DNA of 64,000 nucleotides from Ianthella basta (Eukaryota > Porifera > Demospongiae > Verongiida > Ianthellidae). The stretch spans positions 4,218,765-4,282,764 of the forward strand of contig OZ025869.1 of assembly GCA_964019415.1 (NCBI GenBank), written 5' to 3'. A program made the translations under genes and the position numbers. A model generated the notes under the pieces. The model had not been told where the DNA came from, made no database searches, and saw only the letters and a program-made list of their open reading frames with translations. Shown piece by piece: positions 52,430-62,334 of this stretch (within the stretch, counting starts at the first letter, position 1; each line of letters opens with the position of its first letter).

Positions 52430-54110
52430 CAAACTATTTGACTTGCACTCATTCACCGTATTACTGCACAGTACGTCTCTTTAGGAGTACAACGGTCTTT
52501 ATCCCATCCAAATTGGTTAAGGTTAAGCCATACTCCGTTCTCCATTTAACCGGATGAATGACGTTTTCGTTGTACCGCCTTTGACTTAAGAAAGTATATA
52601 CTTCCTGCGGAAACATGTAGGAAACACGTTCCGAACTCGTGGCTCGCGAGCTGCGCCTCGCAGCACCGTATCTTGGCCGTTTCTGGACGGATTCGGATGG
52701 GTTATGGCTCAAATTGAAGCTCTCAACAGGACGCAACGACGTTTGTCATAGGCTGTGCCACAGAAGTGAATTATAGTTTAGTAGTTTCACTTGAATCTAC
52801 TTTCTCTCGGCCTTGCATAGATCCTCCAAGATTTCGAGGATCTAGCTGCGCAGAAATGTACTTTTGCACAAGAAGTCTCCGTAGGAATAAGAATATTGAT
52901 GCATACACCATCACAATAGATGTATATGGGCCTTACATACAAGAGATTCTACAAAGTTCTATTTTATAATCTAGTACTAATCATTCAATTCATAATAATG
53001 ACATTGTATTGCATGATCTGATCTGCATGCATGCCCAACTCTACCAGCAGACTGCAGTTCAGGCTTGGGCTACTTGTAGAGTTGCAGGGTTGACCAGGTA
53101 AGTAGTACAAGGCATAAAAAAGTTAATTGCTGGCACTAGTGCAAGGGTGTCGGGATATACCTAGCATTGGTCTGGCAGAAGAAATGTCGTTAAAGCGTTG
53201 GCCTGCCCCATCCTGGGAGGTGTGGGCATACCCCCAGCAAAATTTAGAAAAATTCCACCTTCTGAGAATGTTCCTCAGGCAATATTGAGGTACAAACTAA
53301 GTCTTGGATACCAAACTGCAAATATAAAATAGCTATATACACTCATATACCCCCTCCCCTCCCTCCCCCACCCACACACTCGATCACTGCAGCTGCTTGC
53401 AGTAGCTGAGCTAGCATCTAGAATTCAATATAACTATTTCCATAGCTACATAAGTTGCTGGAAGTAGTAAAACACTGTAAAAGTTTGAGGCAAGCTTCCT
53501 AGGAGTTGGTTCCATTGTGGCTACAAAAATGTTTACTAATTGTATGGGACTCGTTGCTCTGCAAGTGGAAGCTGCATGTTATGAAAACAATATAATTATA
53601 GTGAACTTGTAATGCATCCCACTAGACTGCTCAATAATTATAATTATGCAAAATAAAGTCATAGCAAGATGGCTGCCAAGCAGCACATACAGTGAGTTTG
53701 CATTAAAGTGCTGTTTTACTAGTCTGTGTATACTTGTAAAACGTCATTGTTACCTTTCAGCCAAGAAACTAACCCACCAGGGGAGGCCTAGGGAGCACTA
53801 CCTAATTATATACTTATTTATAATTAGTTGTGTACTGCATGCATGGCAATTTGGCAAACTGTATTGTACTCCTGTAACTATAGCTACATGCATCAGACAT
53901 AAATTTGAACCCGAGGCTGGCAATGCCCGGGTTTGCCCAGCCCTGCAGACGCCTATGCAGTGCAGCTGCACATGCATTGCAAGCTTATTTTATTGTTGTG
54001 AATATGGATTAAGTACAATTATATGAAGTGACCATATAGCTTCATGCCATTGCAGGCTAAATGCACAGTTAACCATTGTGATTTAAAATTTGTCATGCTT
54101 ACAATACACT
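52430..54110. other. Intergenic DNA, no gene seen
   Basis: No domain or splice-consistent frame was found. A weak match to the SINE-like tail lies near 53910-53960. Confidence 0.35.
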
Positions 54111-54115
54111 CCAGT

Positions 54116-54170
54116 GCAAACGACACACAAAAGTATGTTTCGGCCAATACCAGGCCATCGTCAGGTTTGC
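54116..54170 (-). ncRNA. Hammerhead ribozyme, complete core
   Basis: Minus strand: stem I GCAAAC (complement of 54165-54170) pairs GTTTGC (complement of 54116-54121). Core CUGACGA is the complement of 54158-54164. Stem II GGCC/GGCC encloses TGGTATT, and core GAAA follows. Stem III ACATAC pairs GTGTGT (one G-U pair) across TTTT. The GUC triplet ends at the complement of 54122, where cleavage is expected. The outer flanks also pair imperfectly for about 14 more bases. All catalytic positions are intact. Confidence 0.88.
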
Positions 54171-54171
54171 T

Positions 54172-54998
54172 GGGAGTATACTGTGGCTCTGTCTAACTCA
54201 CTGTATAATATTAAATACCACGTAAGACTGCATGTGGAAGTGGGGTTGATGCCTGCATGGGCAACCTCTCAGTCACGCAGCAAGTTTATGCTCATCGAAT
54301 CCACAGGAGGCGAAATAAATTATTATTAAATTGTTTTAGGGCTGCAGATTGATTCATTGCAGAGATACTGATATAAATCCATGCTAAATGCATTTTCCAT
54401 GATTATACATGATAATCGCAATGTGGCCACATGGAGGTCATTTATGGCCTCAATTATGATCATGCATGTCAGGCATCAATGCAAGAGTTTATTATGCACC
54501 GTCCTCACATTATGCACCGTCCTCAAAACGTCTCTCCCACTCTTTGCTCAACTTTCTAGCTTCTCCTTATTGCATGTTGTCATATTTAGGTCTGACCCCA
54601 TTCTTGGCTTCTGTTACCCTTTCAGAAATACACACTGAAAATATGCCTTCTGCCTTGGCTTTATAACCTTTATAGTGCTTCTACAGGGCCTGCACTGTCT
54701 CAAGCTCATTTGTTTCAATTGCAAGTGGATCCCTCGTGTACGTTGCCTTTGGTACATACATTGCTCAATATTCTTAACCTTGCGGATCCCCTTCCTTGCT
54801 CATCCCAGTATAGATCCTGGCCACCATATCTATTCCTTCAACTTCTTCTGTGCCATTTCAATACAGTCTTATGCTACAAAATGTGGGTATTCTACATAGT
54901 TTTATAGAGTCCTTAATATACGTTTCACTGATCCTGTAAGCTTGACATACCCCTATAGTGATGAAGCATTTGGCCAAAGAATGATGCATCCGTTTATC
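54172..54998. other. Intergenic DNA, no gene seen
   Basis: Frames at 54381-54907 carry no recognisable domain. This is the 3' flank of the 1045-residue gene. Confidence 0.35.
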
Positions 54999-57900
54999 TT
55001 ACACAAATCTTATATCACCAGCGTCAATGTCAGTTTCCAAGTTGAAATGACACTCCTCTTCCTCATCATCATATGAAACTACAAATTCCCAACTGTTCTT
55101 GTCTCCAATTTGCTTCACAATATACCCTGAATACCACGTTAAACTACCATCAGCCTCCTTGAATCGATGTTGAATGAATTTTCCGCACAGAGTGGAAGGG
55201 TCAGGGCGTTTCCGCTTTGATGGAGGTTCTTCCACAGTGTCATTCATTGAAGGCATGCAAATCTCATGGCTAGAGAGGTCAATTAATTGAAATAGATTTT
55301 GAGTCAGAGTCTGTACTGAATATGGCTTAGACTGTTTTGAAAACAGAAACAGCTCTTTGTCTGCCTGCTGTTGCAGGACTTTCCTGCAGTATTTCAGCTG
55401 CACTTTCAGTGCTGCCTTTTTTTGAGCTATGGTTTTCATTTTGCATAGCTGCTCAGTGACAGTTGCTTTTGCTCTCCAATAACCCAGTTCATGAATCTGA
55501 GTCAGGAGCTCTTCCCGTTCTCTTTGCTCCTTCTGTTGTTTTCGTGCCAGTTCCTCTTCTCTCACTTGTAGCTGATGTCTGCGGTACGCTTGGATTTCCT
55601 TCAACCTCTCCTTAAACAGCTTCCTGTGAGAGGGAGCCATCTTTCTTGCTACTTCAAATATTTCCTTCCTCTCACCCTCTGTCTTTGTCTGAAGCCACTC
55701 ACTTGTTTTGTTGTTAGAGTAGAGGATCATGGCCTCTACTGCTAGAGTGGTGGCATGAGGCTTCTCTCTGAGCAATCTATCGAACTTCCCAAAATCTCTC
55801 TCACTGATGGCGTTTGTGGTTGGAACAGACTCAGTCTGCATTTGCAGATGGCTGTCAGGGCTGTGGTACTGCCCCTCTTTCAAGTGATCTTCCAGCATCC
55901 TGTGAGCCAATACTTCAAACGATTTCATTACCAATTGCAGGCACTCGGTGACAATATCATCATCAGGATGCTCCTTCATTAAAGCCTCCATTACAGCATC
56001 AGAGTGCAACAGTTCTTCATCTGCAAATAGTGTGTCCTTGCCATGTAGAAGACCAGATGCATCGCTTGCCCAGGCCTCAAACCTCTCCACCATCTGTACG
56101 TAATATGCACTCATATCTGTGATAGACACGTTCGACTCAAGTAGCCTCCACAGTGGGCCTGTAACTAACTTGTTGATGATCCCAAGTGCTTTGCATCCCG
56201 CAATGTAAATTGGATTGTTAATGTCTGAGTTAACAGATTGTAGGAGTCTATTACTGGTAACGTAACTTTTTGTGAAGAATTCACGCAAATGCTCATGCAA
56301 GTAAAACACTCCACCCCCATCATAAAATATTATATTAAAGCGATTGCCTTTGAAAGCAGCCAAAGGTATCGAATCAATACCTTTGTCTCTTAAAAACTCC
56401 CGAAATGTGATGTAGCAACCAGATTTTGCACACCCTCTTCTGTGAATGGCTTTGCATGTTGTTCGTACCAATCGAACTGTTCCAGACTCACTATCATTTG
56501 TGTCATCGTCATGGATCATTTCCCACTGTTTTAGCACTTCACTGGCTGTGTCTGCCAGTCCAACTAAAAAGTGAAGCTCACAAAAAAAGTGATTCATTGA
56601 CGCAAGGGCCTTCTGTTGCACTGCTGTCAATTCACTCCAGTTTGTGATAATGACAGGGAGTGCCTCCTCTCGATAGGCTTGAAGCAACTGATTGAAGTTC
56701 TTTTGCACAATATGCCTATCAGACATAGTGTTCTTCACTGTGCTGAGTATTTGTGCTCCTACATTTGTATGGCCTGTTGCAATATTGCACACCCTTTCAA
56801 CTTCCTGTAGAATTCCCTTGAAAATGTCTAATGTTCGCAAGGCTGTGCCAGCCTGCATGTCTGCTAGGCCAATGGAATATGCACTGTCTTCAGCACTAAT
56901 CTGGTAGCTAATGTATTTGTCACCAAATTTTGTCGTCCCATCACAATGTAATGTCACATTTTCTTTGCCTTGCAGTTCCTCACCAATTTGTTGGTAAGAG
57001 ACCAGTTTTGCTACTGTTGTGAGATTCGCCAGTGTTGCACAGCTAGGTAACCTATCTATTTTCTGTCCAGTTAACTTCTCTACTACCAGTTTTATGATAG
57101 GACTCACATGCCTGATGCCTACATTGCGGGCTAACAAATCTATGCACACTTCTGTCACTATAGGAAGAAATTTACCTCCTTCAATTGTTTTGACTTCCAT
57201 AGTCATTGCAGTAAGTTCTCTTACTTGATCATTTAGTTCTATGTTCATCTTTTCCAGTTCAGCCAATTCCCTTTTCAGTCTCATAAAGGCCAGGCCATGC
57301 TCATCATCACTACAGCTGTCCATACTATCGCAGTGTTCACTGACGACAGTGGTCTGTGCCTTAGACCTCCAATACAACCATCTCTGCTTGTATCTTTGTG
57401 CAGCAGCGTGTTTGGCTGCCAGTTGCATATGCAGTGCTTTTTCCTCTTTCGTTTGAGCATCATGCATAGCACGTATGCATTCTGTGTATTTTTGTGCCCT
57501 CATCAATTCTTTCCGCTGCTGATCAATCTTTTCCTGCTTTCGTTTTTCTCTTTTCTGGGCATTTTTGGGATTGTATTTCTTCAGTTGTTCCTGCATTTTA
57601 CCTATTTCCTCTTCCTTTTTCTGAAGAGTGATTTTGAGGACTGATGCCTCCCTTGCAAATTCTTCATTCACAGTTTGTACAGCTTCATAGTCTTGCTTGC
57701 TCACTGTTTTGGGTGCAGCTTGAGGTATTTGTGGGCTTTGTGGCTCACCGTTTAATGGTGTCAGTCTACGAGATGCTGAAGTGGGCAAACTGTAAGTCGT
57801 GCCATTGAAGGAATTTAACTGCTGATGCTTTCTACCTACAACTAGCCTTCTGTGATGACCGACTAGACGAGTGATCTGCATAGCGAATTGTTTAGAATCA

Positions 57901-58453
57901 AATGAATCGTCTTCTGACCATAAAATGGCTTTAAGCCATTTCTCTAATACCTCCATTGAAAGCTTTCTGCGATCTTTGTACCTATAAATGGTAGCAGTAG
58001 CAGTGTATGGTTTATGGGTCAAGAATGATGTGGCTTATAATTACCTTTAGGCTGCAAAATTTCAAAGGTACTGATTCTAACAAAGTTAACAAGCAATGGA
58101 ACAATCCATAACATTGTACCTGCCCAATATATACCATTTTGTATACAGGTTTAGTTAAGCATTTTATGCAAGCTAGACTTAAAAATTACTGCAATGAGCA
58201 CCCACCAAGTCCTAGACTGTTTAAATGTGCAATTGTGTAGCAGCCAAAATTGTAAGGTATAAATACTTAAGTCATGGTCATGCATGCATTCTGCTTACCT
58301 ATACAACTCAATGACCACTTGATAACTGATTTTGGCATTTCGGTCTCTCCTCACAAACACTGGCCCTACACTCTCACTAATAGTGTGCAGTGTGGCTGGG
58401 AAGATGCCTACACGGGTACAACCTGGCCCAAGAAGGCTGACCTTACAAGCCAT
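54999..58453 (-). CDS. Intact two-exon gene, probable transposase-derived protein of 1045 residues
   Basis: Exon 1 runs 58453-58299 (ATG context GACATGG) to a perfect donor GTATAG|GTAAGC; exon 2 runs 57981-54999 from acceptor CCATTTATAG. Phase 2 joins cleanly across the 317-base intron, so the in-frame ATG at 58022 is intronic. The N-terminal part (MACKVSLLGPGCTRVGIFP.., LSMEVLEKWLKAILWSEDD) precedes a long basic coiled coil (EEEIGKMQEQLKKYNPKNAQ, KREKRKQEKIDQQRKELM). A central domain follows with VTLHCDGTTKFGDKYISYQI, NTMSDRHIVQKNFN, NHFFCELHFLVGLADTASE and FNIIFYDGGGVFYL; the spaced acidic residues look like an RNase H-fold transposase core. The end (GSLTWYSGYIVKQIGDKNSW) is chromo/Tudor-like. 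Similar uncharacterised proteins are common in cnidarians. No TIRs were found nearby, so host domestication is possible. Confidence 0.82.
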
Positions 58454-58459
58454 GTCAGG

Positions 58460-59380
58460 TCCTGCAGCTGTGTGCATATGCATACATATGCAGTTGGAGA
58501 ACACATTTCAATGCACACTTTGCACATACAACTATGAACAATTGCAACTAATATAAATCGGGATATACGCGTAGTTTATATATATGCATTGTGTATATGT
58601 ACAGCTTGTCATGCATCAATATGTACATACACATGACCACAAGCAACATTGGTTATAAGCAGCAGGTCCAAATCATTGTACACATGACCTCATGCACAGC
58701 AGGACAGCAGCAGCAATGTATGTACAACAATGCTAGCTAGGACACAAGCTAGGAGAAGTACTAATGTGCTGAACAGCAAGACTCCTACCTGATATGTCTG
58801 CTGCTCCAGACTCCTTCTTCTAGATAGTAGCTAGCTAGCTGTGTTGCTGTTCCTGCTGAAAACAATGGCATTTTGCTTGTTCTTTAATAGCTAGCAGCAT
58901 GAATTTGCAAGGTGGCTAGCTAAACAGTGTTTACAAACCTTAGTTCAGCTGTTACTGCTAATATTCTTTGAAAGGCCTCGACAGTCGCTTCCAGCGCGTA
59001 GAAATGGCTTCGTACTCTTTTTTCGTATTTCCCGCCACAATAACAAACGAACTTGGAAATTGAATGGAACAAATAGGAATCGGTTTGGGACCGCTACATC
59101 CTAATTATACCAGTACCATAGTTTCAAACTCATTTCCACAAGCAGAAGTGAGCTAGATGGCCAAACAACTACATCATATCTACTCCTCAGGAGTTGGGCA
59201 AATAATATCTGAATGAAGCTAGTGTGTTGCAGCTCCTGCTACTAAGAAAAATGCAGTTTTTCCCTTAAATCGATGACATAAACTACAAGGTAAACGTTAC
59301 AAACTAGCTTCAACCAGTTTTGCAAGCCTTCATCTATCTTTTACATTTATGAACCTTCAAAAAATCAAGACGATTGCTTC
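58460..59380. other. 5' flank of the 1045-residue gene
   Basis: AT-rich, with GCTAGCTAG runs. No further exon was identified. Two related blocks (GAAATGGCTTCG near 59001 and GAAATCGCTTCG near 59390, each followed by GGAAT-rich sequence) may be part of a Helitron body. Confidence 0.35.
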
Positions 59381-59489
59381 TCGTCTGTGGAAATCGCTTC
59401 GCGTGAACACGGTAGGGGGTGCCATTTTGTGTATATACGAGCCATGTTTTTCAAAGGTACGCGAGGAATTTGGAATGGGAATGGGTTTG

Positions 59490-59682
59490 GAATCGCTATG
59501 CATGGTAGGTCAGTCACACTGACATCACCAGGCTGGACTATTCTTTGTCAGAGCATGCATGACCAGCCAGTGCATTACTAGCTGGGGCCTGAGTAGCAAT
59601 GGCATTACCAGCCTGTGTCCGACCAGCTGGCATACGCTGAGCATGCGGAGAGACCCGCCCGAAGGGTGGGTCTGTCTGCTAG
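59490..59682. mobile_element. Helitron 3' end, copy A
   Basis: From GGTAGGTCAGTCACACTGAC to the terminus it matches copy B's 3' region. The hairpin AGACCCGCCC-GAA-GGGTGGGTCT (59651-59673) is followed 5 bases later by CTAG (59679-59682) and then T, the Helitron 3' signature. Its 5' end was not located. Confidence 0.72.
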
Positions 59683-59686
59683 TATA

Positions 59687-60487
59687 TCTATATATATAAA
59701 GAAGGATTGAGCAGAACGGTTGTCCGCGAAGTGCTCCCGCGAGCGGCCACCAATTGAGACCAAACTTTCCCAGATTATGGACGCCACACCCGGTCTCGAT
59801 CTAAGGGGGACGACAAGCGGGAAGAAGCTCCTGTCGAGGAGCGTGAGGCGAAAAAACTCTGAACGACCGTCCGCCATCGTGGATTTACGGTGAAAATATA
59901 CGGTTTTCTAGGCACGCTCCTATGCTGCCCATACAAAAGAGGAGCCCCAACTGTTGTTTGCGAACTCCTCCCGCGAACGTCGACGAAACGTGCCCAAACG
60001 TTCCCAGCTGTCGTACGCTGTACCCCATCTCAATATAAAGTGGTAGAGGTGCTGAAATAAGCTGCTGCCAAGGAGCGCATGGCGAAAGCCCAGAATGAAC
60101 CGACCGTCGGCCATCTTGGTGTAAGAAAGTATGCCGTACCCTAGGCGTTCGTGCAGGTGCGAGGATTACATCCAAGCTAGTGCGATGCCGAAGTGGAGAC
60201 AAAGGAAAGGGGGGTTGTCGCACACACGGGAACCATCAACCTTTTACAATCCGTTGTTTGTCTATGGTCATCTTCCATGTAAATTGCATGCACACATTGT
60301 AGGTCAGTCACACTGACATCACCAGGCCAGCCTGGACTATCCTTTGCCAGAGCATGCACAACCAGCCAGTGCATTACTAGCTGGGGCCTGATCATGAGTA
60401 GCAATGGTACTACCAGTCTGTGTCTGACCAGCTGGCATACGCTGAGCACGCGGAGAGACCCGCCCGAAGGGCGGGTCTGTCCGCTAG
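59687..60487. mobile_element. Complete non-autonomous Helitron, copy B
   Basis: 801 bases from 5' TC (TCTATATATATAAAGAAGG at 59687) to 3' CTAG (60484-60487) followed by T. The 3' hairpin AGACCCGCCC-GAA-GGGCGGGTCT (60456-60478) is a perfect 10-pair stem. There are no terminal inverted repeats and no coding capacity. The body has two related halves of roughly 180 bases (each with GAACTCCTCCCGCGA or GAAGTGCTCCCGCGA, and CGCCATC or GGCCATCTTGG). It begins 4 bases after copy A's CTAG, a head-to-tail arrangement. Confidence 0.82.
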
Positions 60488-60499
60488 TATATATATATA

Positions 60500-60840
60500 G
60501 ATACCACCACCACACAGTGCAAGTTGCAATCTGCGCATGCAGTATATGCGCCAATGCTTCTATGAACAAGGCCACCAGTGCAAGTTGCTGAGAGTAACCA
60601 CCCCGAGTGCAAGTAGAGTGTTTGCGCTAGTTGAAGGAAAGAAAAACATCACCAGCGCAAGTTGCTGAAGGTCAGGGGGACCGGGCACCAGCATCGATTG
60701 GCATGCAGTGGGGGACCACTATGAATGCAAGTACAGTGTTGGTGCTAGTCGAACGGCACATGTTGGAGCAGGATGCAGCAACAGGTATGCAACTTGCACT
60801 TGGGCAGAACACAGTTCACATATAGTGCCACCTTGCACGT
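60500..60840. repeat. Cluster of CAGTGCAAGTTGC units
   Basis: CAGTGCAAGTTGC or variants occur at about 60517, 60573, 60607 and 60652, with a segment GACCGGGCACCAGCATCGATTGG (60679) identical to 37368-37388. The 60612-60760 stretch is a near copy of 37310-37445. Confidence 0.85.
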
Positions 60841-60959
60841 AAACAAAGGCCTAATTAAAAATTATGTCATATTTAAAATCGTTAAATTTCCCTTAAGTTT
60901 GCCATCTTACCAATGGTCTGTGCCACAGGGTGCCCAAAGTCCCCAAACATTATATTATA

Positions 60960-61110
60960 TCTATATATATAAAGAAGGATTGAGCAGAATGGTTGTCTGC
61001 GAAGTGCTCCCGCGAGCAACGGCGCATGGACACCAAACTTTCCCAGATTACGGACGCCACACCCGGTCTCGATCTAAGGGGGGCGACGTGCGCGAAGGAG
61101 CCCCTCACGG
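60960..61110. mobile_element. Helitron 5' fragment, copy C
   Basis: Starts TCTATATATATAAAGAAGGA and follows copy B through CGGTCTCGATCTAAGGGGG, then diverges after about 61105. It is truncated at the 3' side or fused to other sequence. Confidence 0.7.
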
Positions 61111-61299
61111 CTGTTTCAAGGCGGCAGCTTAGTTTTCCGAGTTGAAAAATTGGGAATGGGAGTCGGGATGTGTCGGCCAATAGCTTGTCCCAAAACCTGC
61201 CTTTTCCAGTGCTGTCAGTGCTGCAAGTACGCTTGAACACTGTACAAGGACGATGTTGACCCAAGGCAAGTCATTTTTGCTTTAAAATTATGAATGTAC

Positions 61300-61490
61300 A
61301 GTATGAGCAGCAGGTAAAGGGGGTTGCTGTGTAGCAAGTAAAAGCCCAAAGGGCTGCTGTGTTGCAGGTAAATGCCCAAGGGGCTGCTGAGCAGCAGATG
61401 AAGCAGGGTGCTGTGTAGCGGGTCGAGGCCCAAGGGGCTGCTCACTCAGATGTAAAAGGGGTTGCTGAGAACCAGGATAGCAAGAGGGCT
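61300..61490. repeat. About 36-base tandem repeat
   Basis: Four to five copies of CCCAAGGGGCTGCTGTGTAGCAGGTAA-like units. On the minus strand the frame at 61602-61288 stays open and reads repeated QQPLGxxPATQ after a basic segment (QQKGGRPRRVRYSQ), so a repeat-containing exon is possible but unproven. Confidence 0.75.
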
Positions 61491-61604
61491 GCTGTATAGC
61501 AGGTAGTGAGGACTGAGAATACCTCACTCGTCTCGGTCTGCCTCCTTTCTGCTGAACTTCTGATAGTCTATAGTTGAGGTGCAGAATTATGGCAAAAGGC
61601 ATTT

Positions 61605-62330
61605 TGCTTCTATTGTGTCAATACATGTGCGTGTCTCCAATATCATTCATGTATACAGCATAGCAACATGAATGTGTTTTATAAGTAAGCCTGTGTGTAA
61701 TTCATGACAGTGTCTTACAAGCACACCTGCTTGTAGGCCTGCTTATTTATTAAGCACTCTAGCTTGCATTATGTCACTAGCTCTTGCTTATGATCATGCA
61801 ATGTGTCTAATGCACAGTCTCCACAGATGTCAATATGCATGTATGAGCTTCACATTCCTAACCTGCATGTTTGACAGTCGTCACCATGCTTCATCCATTT
61901 TATGACTTGGGTGGTGAGCGTTCGATGTTTTCCCATCCTTCTTGACTCTTCGCACCTGAATTGAATAAGTGCCACTCCAGCTGCAAATTGCTCAGAATGC
62001 ACATGCAAACAGATGCAAATGTCCAAATTGTATCATTGTAATTATGTGGTTGTAAGTGCCTGAGACTAAATTATGCACAACTCACTTGCTCTAAGGAAAC
62101 CCTAAGGGGATCTGATAGACATTTTGTGTCCATTTAATTCATTTGTTTTAATACCAGGTAATGTTATTAAGTGTAAACAAACACAGTGTAATAATAATAA
62201 TAATTACAATATATAGCATTTGCAATATTGACTTTAAATAATAACTAAAATAATTTGAAATGTGGATTAATTTCTAAAATTATAACATGAATAATAAAGT
62301 AATGGTCATGCTTCACTGTTGGCTAGTTAG
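61605..62330. other. AT-rich intergenic DNA, nothing recognised
   Basis: No coding frame of note; ends in an AT-rich stretch before the retroelement. Confidence 0.35.
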
Positions 62331-62334
62331 CTAG

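Noticed and set aside
58000..58022. ATG at 58022 as the start of the 1045-residue protein
   Set aside because: It lies in the intron just before the acceptor at 57982; the upstream exon 58453-58299 joins in perfect phase.
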